Position numbers and translations under genes: made by a program. Positions 9,501 through 17,643 of a stretch of DNA of 45,851 nucleotides are shown in pieces. This DNA comes from Ignavibacteriota bacterium (GTDB lineage: Bacteria > Bacteroidota > Ignavibacteria > Tepidaquicellales > Tepidaquicellaceae). Each line of letters opens with the position of its first letter. Position 1 is the first letter of the stretch. The stretch lies in NCBI GenBank assembly GCA_003158365.1, contig PMIW01000054.1:1-45851 (forward strand). The letters are read 5' to 3'. Below the pieces are notes generated by a model. That model was not told the DNA's origin, ran no database searches, and was given only the letters and a program-made list of their open reading frames with translations.

Positions 9501-10817
9501 TAATGCATTAAGTCTGCCTGAAGAATAGTTGTGGTCCCAGCTTACCTGGCCTGGGAAATAATCAGTCGTCGATACAAGAATTCCGCGGATTTCCTCGTTT
9601 GTTAAATTTTTATTTTTGGAAAGAAGTAATCCCGCAACTCCTGCACAAATTGGCGATGAGAAAGATGTTCCGTTTATATAAGCGTAGTCATTATTGAACT
9701 CACTACTTCCCTTCCCTACTATCGATGTAGTTAAAATCTGATATCCGGGTGCATATAAATCAACAGTCTCTCCATAAGCCGAAAATGAAGCTCTCCTGTC
9801 ATCCGCATCCGATGCCCCGACCGAAATCACTTCATCGAATGCCGAAGGGTAATGCAATACATCAGAGGCATCATTACCTGATGATGCAAACATAACAATA
9901 TTCTTCGAATATGCAAATTTGATTACATCGCGAAGAAGATAACTGTATACATAATCTCCAAAACTGAAATTTAGAACTTTCACGCTCCGTGAGACAGCAT
10001 ACAGTATTGCAGTTGCAACGTCATTATCATATCCAATTCCCTGTGAATCGAAAGCTTTCATTACAAGAATTTTACATCGCGGTGCTACGGATGCAATTCC
10101 TATTCCGTTGTTAAATCCCGCCGCAATTAATCCCGATACCGCAGTACCGTGTGAAAAGATATTATCGTCTGTTGCATCATTATTATTGCTTACAAAATTC
10201 CACCCTTTATAATCATCAACATATCCGTTTTGGTCATCATCTATTCCGTTATTCGGAATTTCTCCGTAATTAATTTTAAATGTTCCGTTCAAGTCAGGAT
10301 GAAGAAAATCAAGCCCGGAATCTATTATTCCAATTATTATTGTTGAATCACCGAGACTGATATCCCATTCCTGCTGAATGTTTGTTCTTGTTAAATAATA
10401 CTGCGCTGAAAAGTAAGGGTCATTTGGAATAATGCTGTTAAGCTGATATTTATTATTCCCCTGGGCATATTCAATATATTCATTTTTGAATATAAGGCTC
10501 AAAGCCTGATTTTTATTCTGGTATCCTAAATCAGCAATAAAGATATTTTCAAGATTATAATTTGATAAATCCTCTTTTTTAAAAGTGTTAAGTGCCCTTT
10601 GAAATATTTGCTTTGTATTTGTTATATTCAAATCCCTGCAAAGCCTTGCTATGCTTGTATTACCGGACTTTGCATTGTTGCCTGTGAAATTATTTATTAT
10701 TACGGACGGAGTGCCGGGTTTAAATTTAAATATTATTTTTTGTGACTGAGCATTTGCAAAATTTGCAGTAAAAAAAATAAGGAATAAAAAATAATATTTA
10801 AAAAGTTTTTTATTCAT
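6585..10817 (-). CDS. Secreted subtilisin-like S8 peptidase with FG-GAP propeller and T9SS sorting domain
   Basis: The start is set at the ATG at 10817 (1410 residues), where a signal peptide begins (MNKKLFKYYFLFLIFF, cut near ANAQ). The longer frame from 10847 would reach further into the upstream gene. The S8 triad is clear: Asp166 in GIIDSGLD, His223 in SHGTAVSG and Ser385 in NGTSFSSP, with oxyanion Asn315 in SSGND. Residues about 670-1000 carry six calcium-loop motifs such as DFDGDGKKEF and DVNNNGKKEV, forming an FG-GAP/VCBS propeller. The C-terminus has YIYDLTGRYL and a final GKFMIVK, a T9SS signal. It is an extracellular endopeptidase. Its start overlaps the M1 gene stop by 8 bases (ATGAATAA), which implies translational coupling. 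Confidence 0.9.
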   Translation of the reverse strand: MNKKLFKYYFLFLIFFTANFANAQSQKIIFKFKPGTPSVIINNFTGNNAKSGNTSIARLCRDLNITNTKQIFQRALNTFKKEDLSNYNLENIFIADLGYQNKNQALSLIFKNEYIEYAQGNNKYQLNSIIPNDPYFSAQYYLTRTNIQQEWDISLGDSTIIIGIIDSGLDFLHPDLNGTFKINYGEIPNNGIDDDQNGYVDDYKGWNFVSNNNDATDDNIFSHGTAVSGLIAAGFNNGIGIASVAPRCKILVMKAFDSQGIGYDNDVATAILYAVSRSVKVLNFSFGDYVYSYLLRDVIKFAYSKNIVMFASSGNDASDVLHYPSAFDEVISVGASDADDRRASFSAYGETVDLYAPGYQILTTSIVGKGSSEFNNDYAYINGTSFSSPICAGVAGLLLSKNKNLTNEEIRGILVSTTDYFPGQVSWDHNYSSGRLNALNAINNYNNPTVARIFYPFQDFSDTLSTIPIVISAASPLFHSYSIYYGIGENPFQFNPIITNRTSQILKDTACIWNLTGLPDTSYTLRLVINSNTGRTIEHRLIFYYDHNVSTITDYAFGEIIDRDYYSELITFSTRYKSIAKIYYKRRNVSEPFNFIYADGSSGNIGLISDLHYGLLKEKDLSPNTEYEFYIESQSLNGTTSIKQDTSFHFTTKPQINNYGFIKKSYALPFVQTCNSIFDINNSGKKDLFTNDINNNLKLNIYEYSNGVFNKIQNYVLPDFSIARDLTYLNSNNKIDLLTSTSRNGAVYEAANPNQFPAVKIWSDEGNENFWSVRFADVNNNGKKEVLGLGKNGLRILEYNGSTFGEITTLQYSTVSSQANSQNVLVEDFDSDGRNEIVFIDTYFPFANSVSQNLGINVYKNTSETGFAKVFTDTLERFLKGDNIIAGDFDGDGKKEFAFGTVSNSSDLIQYYSLYIYKFINNGYSIFDRIDIYNNEANAEVSTKAGNIDADSKDEILINAGKSFYIFKYNNTNQKFEPVFYLNNVNSVNQLVYDFDGNGIKEIGLNNVNDTMYFYEKDIAFTGPQTPLNYSAYSLDSNKVYLSFSSVVNADYFRVYRADDDSTANFVLYDSTLQNNYFDVNVINRKNYLYRITAVDTSLSVRESKPTNYISVFVHNKSKLVKVISEGNGFLTVTYSEKINILIPPPNSFVVSNAGSPKLVGVKNSFEYLLSYSSRLPNGDYNIKTNRLSDFYGSPVDSNSIAFTVNQADSVQFYIRSVSLADKYRLKVEFNLNTDTTTCRNQSNYTFEPFRFKVLSVEADNSSKNILYLNLSNISYIGASGKNYLLKAFNIYSSTGVKISEGAGASFGLIFNRENLNDVFVYPNPHTKNSKQDFITFANLTRTATIYIYDLTGRYLAKVDATGGNGGAEWNLKTNDGKDIPTGVYIFRAEGKDSNGNAVDDKTGKFMIVK

Positions 10818-12642
10818 AAATATCTTTATAAGGTACCTTTTCCACATTTTTCAATATCCAGTTGTCTTTATCAATAATTACATCCAGTATTTTTCCTTTT
10901 ATCGGCTGCTCGAACTGCTGTTTCTTTTTAAAGTTGAAAACAGTGAATTCTTTTTCACCCGCCTCGGTAACAACAGTGATTCTGACCGGCATTTTATATA
11001 CATCCCAGTCAGTCTGCTTTTGCACCAGATTTACACGCAATGTACTTATGCTGTCATTTTTATCTCCCATAAAACTATCAACCTTATATGAAACTTCATA
11101 TTCAGGTCTGCTGTTGCCTTTGTAAATCCACTGGTCAAAAAATACATTCATATCTTTTCCCGATACTTCCTCGCAGACTTTCTGGAAATCTTTTGTCCCT
11201 GCATTTTTATACTTAAACCTGTCATAGTATTTTCTTAATATCTCAAAAAATACGCTGTCACCGACACTCCCTCTCAGCATGTGCAGGCACCATGCCCCTT
11301 TTTGATAAACCGTAGAATTCATCAGAAATCCCTGCGGATTATATACGGTTCCGTCAAAAAATCCATAATCCTGATTCGCCATTAAATCCTTAAGGCTTTT
11401 TCCTGTTTTGTGTTCCTGCCATAACACTTCAAGATAAGTGGCAAAACCTTCATTAAGCCAGATATCCTTCCACGATTCAGGTGTTACTGCATCTCCGAAC
11501 CACTGGTGAGCAAGCTCGTGTGCAACAACTTCCTCTTTCCTCCTGTCCCCTGTAGCCATCGTATATCCCATGCTCGTAAGTGTCTGATGCTCCATCGCTC
11601 CGGAGAACCAGCCGAACATAGCCATTCCGTACTTTTCATTTATGAAAGGATATTCTCCCAGCATCTTCGAATAAAATCCAATCATTTCGGGGGTGTTCTC
11701 CCAGTCATATTTCGCCCTTTCGGTATATTTTGGAAATGAAAAATAATCGACAGGCATTCTTTTAGTACTGTCGAGTGAATAATAAACATCTTCCCATTCA
11801 TCGAATTTCGCAACTACCAGAGACACGAGATACGACGCAATAGGATACGAACTCTTCCAGCAATATACATTATTACCGCTTACATCTTTTTTTACTTCAC
11901 TCAATATACCGTTGGAAGCTCCGATATATCCATCGGGAACTGTAAGATTCATATTGCTTAAAAACTTATCAGTCAAAATATCCTTGCAGGGATACCAGGA
12001 AGATGAAAATGTCGGCTCACTTAAAGTATATATCACATTCTGTCCATCGATTTCTTTGAATGTAAAAGAATCAAATCCCGTATGGTACGGCTTACCGAAA
12101 TAACTTATGTTTAATGTAAAATAATCGTTCCTGAAAACCTTCCCTTTTGAATTTACGACTATGTAATTTTTGTATGTATCATTATCGATTTTTAAATCCT
12201 TTAGCGGGGGAAATTTCACTTCCCTAGAAAAGCTTACCTCAGCATCATTAAGCTTTACGTAATTTACTTTCATATTGCCGTAAAGATTTATATATATTTC
12301 ATTCAAGGTATCCGAAAGCGATTGCGCTGTCATCGTCACATTCCCAAAAACCATCTGCTCGTTATAATTAAAAGATAAGTTGATATCACTCGATGTTACG
12401 TCATATAGATTCTGCCATTGTATAATTCTCGGGTCCTCTTTTCTTTCCGGAAATCCTATTTTGCTTTCAAAATACTTCGAAATAAGATAGCTGCCGACTT
12501 TTTGTATCGTTTTCTTATTTACTCTCGCCGAAATTGTTTTTACCGTAAAAGAGCAGGAAATAATGATAAGTATATATACAAATAGCACGATTAAAAAAGG
12601 TGATGTTTTTTTCATAAATATTACAAACTTTGATTTATTCAT
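10810..12642 (-). CDS. M1 family zinc aminopeptidase, probable lipoprotein
   Basis: The frame is 610 residues. A second ATG at 12615 gives a more normal signal peptide and may be the true start. The signal segment ends IIISC, a plausible lipobox, with Cys30 in this numbering. The M1 signature HELAHQW (His375, Glu376, His379) is followed by NEGFATY, with zinc ligand Glu398. The substrate motif reads GAMEH (348-352) instead of GAMEN. It removes N-terminal residues from peptides. There is no T9SS ending, so it is likely anchored to a membrane facing the periplasm. Its stop overlaps the start of the S8 peptidase gene, so an endopeptidase and an exopeptidase are made together. Confidence 0.9.
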   Translation of the reverse strand: MNKSKFVIFMKKTSPFLIVLFVYILIIISCSFTVKTISARVNKKTIQKVGSYLISKYFESKIGFPERKEDPRIIQWQNLYDVTSSDINLSFNYNEQMVFGNVTMTAQSLSDTLNEIYINLYGNMKVNYVKLNDAEVSFSREVKFPPLKDLKIDNDTYKNYIVVNSKGKVFRNDYFTLNISYFGKPYHTGFDSFTFKEIDGQNVIYTLSEPTFSSSWYPCKDILTDKFLSNMNLTVPDGYIGASNGILSEVKKDVSGNNVYCWKSSYPIASYLVSLVVAKFDEWEDVYYSLDSTKRMPVDYFSFPKYTERAKYDWENTPEMIGFYSKMLGEYPFINEKYGMAMFGWFSGAMEHQTLTSMGYTMATGDRRKEEVVAHELAHQWFGDAVTPESWKDIWLNEGFATYLEVLWQEHKTGKSLKDLMANQDYGFFDGTVYNPQGFLMNSTVYQKGAWCLHMLRGSVGDSVFFEILRKYYDRFKYKNAGTKDFQKVCEEVSGKDMNVFFDQWIYKGNSRPEYEVSYKVDSFMGDKNDSISTLRVNLVQKQTDWDVYKMPVRITVVTEAGEKEFTVFNFKKKQQFEQPIKGKILDVIIDKDNWILKNVEKVPYKDIYE

Positions 12643-12760
12643 ACAGCACTGTTTCGTCTGTAAAGATATATGTAAGGGACTTAAATTAAAATGGAATTTT
12701 ATTATTCGAAATTATTGAGTATGTTTAGCATAAATACTAACTAAATCACCAAATCTAAAT

Positions 12761-13450
12761 ATGAAAAAGCATAAATCGGTTATAATTCTACCAATCCTTT
12801 TAATGGTTTTTATCTTTTCCTCCTGTATCAGCATCGAAAGAGCCATTAAAATCAACGAAGACGGCTCCGGCAGCGAGGTTATGACAATATACTATTCAAA
12901 AGATTTTTTTGATTTTATGAAAAGTGCGGCAATGGCTTTTGACTCGGTGAAAGGAAATTCCATTATGGATTCACTTCTTAGCGAGGATTTATTCTCGAAT
13001 GAGCTGAAGGATAAATACAAAAAAATAGATGGTATCACATTAAAAGATATTAAATCGAAATATAATTCCGATTCTTCTATGACTATGAAAGTAAATTATA
13101 ATTTCGATAATGTAAAAAGATTGGAGCAATCCGGTCAAACGCTTAATAGTGATGAAGGCACATTCGGGAAAGGAAAAACGGAAATAATATATAAAAAAGA
13201 ATTGAATAAAATCCTGTTTAGCTATAAATATGAAATGGCAAGTGAAAGCGACACAAGCAATAGTATGCGAAACTCGATGTCAGCATTTTTTAAAGACCAG
13301 AAAATGAAATTTAATATTACATTTCCATATAAAATAAAAAGCTCCAACGCCACGAAAACAAACGGAAAAACCCTTACCTGGGAATTCGATATGGATAAAA
13401 TGATGTCGTCAGGCTCGGTAGTTGACCTCGAAGTGGAAATGAAGAAATAA
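12761..13450 (+). CDS. LppM-like lipoprotein
   Basis: This 229-residue protein has a lipoprotein signal (ILLMVFIFSSC, modified Cys22). After the Cys it reads IERAIKINEDGSGS, the opening strand-turn typical of the LppM/DUF3153 group. It then has a long amphipathic section rich in Ser, Lys and Asp, and a second strand pair that ends DLEVEMKK. The function of such lipoproteins is not settled; a transport or envelope role is usually suggested. The gene is divergent from the M1 gene and converges on the amidohydrolase gene with only six bases between stop codons. Family assignment is by appearance only. Confidence 0.6.
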   Translation: MKKHKSVIILPILLMVFIFSSCISIERAIKINEDGSGSEVMTIYYSKDFFDFMKSAAMAFDSVKGNSIMDSLLSEDLFSNELKDKYKKIDGITLKDIKSKYNSDSSMTMKVNYNFDNVKRLEQSGQTLNSDEGTFGKGKTEIIYKKELNKILFSYKYEMASESDTSNSMRNSMSAFFKDQKMKFNITFPYKIKSSNATKTNGKTLTWEFDMDKMMSSGSVVDLEVEMKK

Positions 13451-13456
13451 ATAAAA

Positions 13457-15022
13457 TTAAAAAACCCTCTTCCCGTTCAAGTAAGTCTCAAGCACTTTCG
13501 TTTCTCTAATTTCTTTAGCAGAGACTGAGAATAAATCCCTGTCAACTACTATTAAATCTGCATATTTTCCCGGTTCAATACTTCCCCGCTCTTTTTCTTC
13601 GAAACTTACATATGCATTATTAATTGTATAAGCTTTCAGGCAATTTTCCAAATCAATCGCATATTCCTTGTTAAATCCATCAGGAAATCCGTTTGCTTCG
13701 CGAGTCATTGCACAATAAATAGTCGTGAAAGGATTTTCTTCCGCCACGGGAAAATCAGTTCCGAAATTAACTACCACTCCCGTATCCATTAATTTTTTAT
13801 AAACGTGAGTTGTGTTTGGATTGGCTAACGTCTGTGTAGCAACCTTTGCATCTACGTATAAATGTGCCGGCTGGACTGAAGTTATTATATTTAAATCTTT
13901 AAATCTTTTTAAATCGGCTTCCTTGATATGTTGTGCATGTTCGATTCTGAACCTGCGTTCTCTCCCGCCGTTTTTTCCGATTAGTTCTTCATTAAAATCG
14001 AGCAGTTCGCTCACTGCTTTATCCCCTATTGCATGCACTGCAAGCTGGTAGCCGGATTTATCTATTTCAAAAGCATACTTTGCAAAATCGCCGCTTTCAA
14101 CGAAATTTGTCCTGCTTCCCCTGTGATTTTTTCCTTTGTAATTTTCTTCGAAGAATGCCGATTCACTCGAAAGCGAGCCGTCGTAAAATTCCTTGAAAGC
14201 GTTAATTCTGAAAAGATATTTGTAATGTAGAAAATCTTTTTTATATTCTTCGACAAAGGGAAAATATTTAAATCTTAACATCGAATTAATTTTTACATCC
14301 AATTCATTTTTCCCGAGCAGGTATTTGTATATATCAAGTTCATCATCCCATGTAATATCCGTTACAGCGGCTATTCCCAGCGAATTCATCCTTGATATTT
14401 CTTTCTTTACGCAATCGGCTAATTGTTCAACCGATTTTTTTGGTACGCAATCGAGTGCAAAAAATCTTGCCCTCTCTTTTATCTCGCCTGTAAGATTTCC
14501 TTTTTCATCGCACATTATTTCTTCAGGTCCGAATTCGGAAATTTTATTCTGCATTCCGGATATTTCAATTGCCTTTGAATTTAAAAATGCAGAATGCAAA
14601 TCGAGGCGCGATAAAACCATAGGAACATCCGCGCAAATCGAATCAAGAAAATACCTGTCAATTTTAAAATCTTCCTTAAAATTTGTTTCGGAAAAATTTC
14701 CGCCGGCTATCCAGCCATTTCCTTTTAAATTTTTAATGTACTTGTTTATCTGCTGTTCGAAATCTCTTTTTTTCGAAGCATTGCAGAGATTTATTTCCGA
14801 GAAATTAACGAGTGAACCTTTTACCAGATGGCAATGACCCTCAGTAAATGCAGGCAGGACAAGCTTTCCGCTTAAATCAATAATATCATCATACTCTTTT
14901 TTATTTACATTATTTTCCGAACCGGCAAAAGTAATTTTCCCCGATGCATCATTGAATCCCATGCAGTCTGAAAAGTTATTTCCTGTTAGCCACGCTTTGC
15001 AATTTATAAAAAGAGTCTTCAT
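13457..15022 (-). CDS. YtcJ-type amidohydrolase
   Basis: This 521-residue protein has no signal peptide and is probably cytoplasmic. Metal-binding motifs of the amidohydrolase superfamily are in order: HCH at 63-65 after LPAFTEG, YDGSLSSE near 280, His330 in VHAIGDKAV, His362 in IEHAQHI and Asp423 in GTDFPVA. This is the YtcJ/LAF-like branch, whose known members hydrolyse amides or related C-N bonds of small molecules. The natural substrate cannot be read from the sequence. It follows the M14 gene on the same strand but is separated from it by a REP-like hairpin that should end most transcription. Near a peptidase cluster, a role in using released amides is conceivable but unproven. Confidence 0.85.
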   Translation of the reverse strand: MKTLFINCKAWLTGNNFSDCMGFNDASGKITFAGSENNVNKKEYDDIIDLSGKLVLPAFTEGHCHLVKGSLVNFSEINLCNASKKRDFEQQINKYIKNLKGNGWIAGGNFSETNFKEDFKIDRYFLDSICADVPMVLSRLDLHSAFLNSKAIEISGMQNKISEFGPEEIMCDEKGNLTGEIKERARFFALDCVPKKSVEQLADCVKKEISRMNSLGIAAVTDITWDDELDIYKYLLGKNELDVKINSMLRFKYFPFVEEYKKDFLHYKYLFRINAFKEFYDGSLSSESAFFEENYKGKNHRGSRTNFVESGDFAKYAFEIDKSGYQLAVHAIGDKAVSELLDFNEELIGKNGGRERRFRIEHAQHIKEADLKRFKDLNIITSVQPAHLYVDAKVATQTLANPNTTHVYKKLMDTGVVVNFGTDFPVAEENPFTTIYCAMTREANGFPDGFNKEYAIDLENCLKAYTINNAYVSFEEKERGSIEPGKYADLIVVDRDLFSVSAKEIRETKVLETYLNGKRVF

Positions 15023-15050
15023 ACCTCAATTAAAATAATTCAAATAAAAA

Positions 15051-15078
15051 TCGTTCCCACGCGGGAGCATGGGAACGA
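15051..15078 (-). terminator. REP-like palindrome acting as terminator
   Basis: The arms TCGTTCCCA and TGGGAACGA (15051-15059 and 15070-15078) are perfect around a 10-base GC-rich loop. Read on the minus strand, the hairpin is followed by TTTTTATTT and sits 40 bases after the M14 stop codon. It is much richer in GC than its surroundings. It also resembles the scattered GTTCCCACGC-type palindromes seen in many unrelated bacterial genomes. Confidence 0.65.
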
Positions 15079-15116
15079 GAAAAAATTAAAAACTATTATT
15101 TATTAATTACTAATTA

Positions 15117-17516
15117 CTATTTAATCAGTGTCATTTTCTTTGTATCGACAAAATTACCGCTTTCGATTCTGTAGAAGTACATACCGCTTGAAAGATTCGT
15201 TCCGTCGAAATCGACAGCATAGAATCCGGGAGTTTTGACTTCATTTAATAATACCTTCACTTCTCTTCCGAGAACATCAAAAACCGATATTCTGACAAAT
15301 CCTGTTTTTGCAATTGAATAATTAATCTGCGTTGAAGGATTGAAAGGATTCGGATAATTCTGTTCAAGAGAGTATTTATCGGGTACAGTATTATTGCTTA
15401 TAACACCTGTTGGCGCCGGCTGATAGCCTGTAACATTAATGTTATCAACATACCATCCGTCCCAGTTTGTATTTGCATCACAGGAATCTCTGAAACGAAT
15501 AAGCATATTTGTTGAACCTGCAACATATGATGTTATATTAAAACTTTGCAGCTTCCAGCTTGCAGAATCCAGTCCGTTAATTGTTGCAAGTCTTATCCAT
15601 GAAGTTCCGTTATTGCTTGATACATCTACAAATCCATAATCATATCCTGCTTCTAAAGCATATTTCTGATAGAAACTGAGATAAACAGCCGGATAGGATG
15701 ATACGTTTAATGGAACCGAAATCATCTGGTTTACTCCGTTATTTGTGCAAATTCCTTTGAAAGAATGTGTTGGAGAAAGATATTTAGTTGTTACTACTGA
15801 CCAGTTCGTCATTGTAGGCCAGTTTGTTATCCCGTTTTCTGCACTGTCGCGTAATATAGTATAACCTGAACCAACGAATATATTTAAATTCTGGTCGTAC
15901 ATTGTAATAGTATCGTTTTGAAGTATTCTTAACCTGACCGTAATAGCAGAATTATTAGGACATGCAGCACCGATTGTAAAATTAAATGTGGTGCTATCCG
16001 AGGTTCTTGACGTTAACGAAGCTTTTGTATAAATCTGCGTAGGAATACTTATATAACTTGAGGAAGAAACAGGAGTAAACATTACTTTGACGTTCTGAGC
16101 AGTGGCTAATCCTTTATTTCTGAATACAACCTTGCAATTTCCCGTTTCGTTTTGAACATAAGTTGTTTTATTAAATGTTGCACTCTTGTATCCGGCATAT
16201 GGTCCGGCAACTAAAGACATTAATTGGTTCTGGAAGAAACAAGTCTGAGCTTCTGCCGTAATATTTGCTGCATTTGACCAGAAACCGATTACACCGACTT
16301 CAGGAGAATAAACTATGACATGCTGCGTGTGTCCGGTGGAGTCATTGCTATAAACCCAGTCAGTACTTCCGCCACGTACATAATAACCAACAGTCTGATA
16401 AGGTGTTCCATACGTAAAATGATTATTTGCAACTATTTCTGCACCATATTCACTAAATATAGCATCGTCCGGAGTAGGTGTCGGGTCGCACCAAGCATAA
16501 GGTTTGATTAAATAATTACCGTATGTATGATAATCCATTTCGCATTTGAAGTTTCTTGAATTTTCAAAGTTCTTCCAGTTTATGATTTCTGGTTCCAGCA
16601 TTGGATAAGTTCCCCTGTATGTTCCCTGTCCGCCGCTGCAAGGGTCAGTACTCGAACCGCCGTTCGAAGAATTCCAGAAATTATATGTCCCGAAAGATCT
16701 GTTCAAATCTACATAACCGCATCCGGTAGTGGTCATGTGCCTGTTGGCTCTCCACATACCGCCGCCTGTCGGGTTTGTAGTCTGGTTATAATAATAACCA
16801 TCGACATTTATTATTGGTGTCCAGTATATCTCACGGTTATTTAAAATATATGTAGCAATCGGGTCAATATTATAATTTTCTACCAGCCAGTAAATGTAAT
16901 ATAAAACATTTTCCATTCCTCCCGGTTCACGTGCGTGTGTTACTCCGTTATACCATACTTCGGGTCTGCCGGTAGGAGCATCAGGATTCTTGGTAATTCT
17001 GACTGTCCACATTGCTCTGCCTTCATAAGTATTGCCCAATGAAAACTTTACAGACACGAGCGAAGGATATTGTGTCCTCAATGAATCAAGCTTTGCAATC
17101 ATTTCTTCCCATTTCAGATTTCCGCCCATTGTTCCTAAAATAGAATGATATACATTAAATTCATCTTTTGATTTCTTCATAATATCATTGTATTGTTTTG
17201 ATGATAATGGCGGGAAGCTGTTATAATACTGCATCCAGTCATCAACCGTTACCTGATATGGCACACCTGATTTTTGCAAATTAGAGATTTCCGTTTCCGA
17301 TAGCCACGTTTCAAAATATAATCCTTTTTTATGAATACCGCCTTCAAGAAATAATCCTGCATTCTGAATTTTGTTAAAATCGTTATCCGAGGTTGCAAAT
17401 ATTCTCACCTGAGAATATTTTTCATTTCCATTGTCATGTATCTGGGCAAATGAAATATTTACCAAAAAACACAGGACGACGAAAATAAATGTGTAAAAAT
17501 TTTTAGAATAGGACAT
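15117..17516 (-). CDS. Secreted M14 zinc carboxypeptidase with T9SS sorting domain (copy A)
   Basis: This 799-residue protein has a signal peptide ending ISFAQ. M14 zinc ligands are His194 and Glu197 in THAREP and His330 in DYHTYGN. Substrate-binding Asn272-Arg273 sits in DLNRSF, and the catalytic Glu is Glu406 in YSPEVG. Residues about 440-545 look like a beta-sandwich linker. Residues about 555-700 (DSAENG to WDGWYVDNINV) form a MAM/immune-inhibitor-like jelly roll that often binds glycans or calcium. The end is a T9SS signal with NYPNPFNPST and KKMTLIK. The enzyme removes C-terminal residues outside the cell. It is a close tandem paralogue of the next gene upstream, with matching domain order. 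Confidence 0.92.
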   Translation of the reverse strand: MSYSKNFYTFIFVVLCFLVNISFAQIHDNGNEKYSQVRIFATSDNDFNKIQNAGLFLEGGIHKKGLYFETWLSETEISNLQKSGVPYQVTVDDWMQYYNSFPPLSSKQYNDIMKKSKDEFNVYHSILGTMGGNLKWEEMIAKLDSLRTQYPSLVSVKFSLGNTYEGRAMWTVRITKNPDAPTGRPEVWYNGVTHAREPGGMENVLYYIYWLVENYNIDPIATYILNNREIYWTPIINVDGYYYNQTTNPTGGGMWRANRHMTTTGCGYVDLNRSFGTYNFWNSSNGGSSTDPCSGGQGTYRGTYPMLEPEIINWKNFENSRNFKCEMDYHTYGNYLIKPYAWCDPTPTPDDAIFSEYGAEIVANNHFTYGTPYQTVGYYVRGGSTDWVYSNDSTGHTQHVIVYSPEVGVIGFWSNAANITAEAQTCFFQNQLMSLVAGPYAGYKSATFNKTTYVQNETGNCKVVFRNKGLATAQNVKVMFTPVSSSSYISIPTQIYTKASLTSRTSDSTTFNFTIGAACPNNSAITVRLRILQNDTITMYDQNLNIFVGSGYTILRDSAENGITNWPTMTNWSVVTTKYLSPTHSFKGICTNNGVNQMISVPLNVSSYPAVYLSFYQKYALEAGYDYGFVDVSSNNGTSWIRLATINGLDSASWKLQSFNITSYVAGSTNMLIRFRDSCDANTNWDGWYVDNINVTGYQPAPTGVISNNTVPDKYSLEQNYPNPFNPSTQINYSIAKTGFVRISVFDVLGREVKVLLNEVKTPGFYAVDFDGTNLSSGMYFYRIESGNFVDTKKMTLIK

Positions 17517-17586
17517 TGTTTTTTAATTTAAATTTAACCTGTAAATTTAAAGAAAAATAAATTTCAAATCAATTCTTTATTAAATA

Positions 17587-17623
17587 AAAAACCTTTACTA
17601 AACATCGTTTAGTAAAGGTTTTT
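17587..17623 (-). terminator. Perfect hairpin terminator after M14 copy B
   Basis: Seventeen-base arms (17587-17603 and 17607-17623) match without error around the loop ATC. On the minus strand the hairpin is followed by a T run, 20 bases past the stop codon. Sixteen bases of its right arm recur exactly at 20105-20120, on the other side of the M14 copy B gene. Confidence 0.85.
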
Positions 17624-17643
17624 GTAACTGATTGTAACTGGGA

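Noticed and set aside
10818..10847. Upstream extension of the S8 gene to 10847
   Set aside because: It adds ten residues inside the M1 coding sequence ahead of a good signal peptide; the ATG at 10817 with the ATGAATAA overlap is a better start.
14325..14837. 170-residue plus-strand open frame
   Set aside because: It lies wholly opposite the amidohydrolase gene, which has full motifs, and its composition is Ser/Phe-rich as expected of an antisense shadow.
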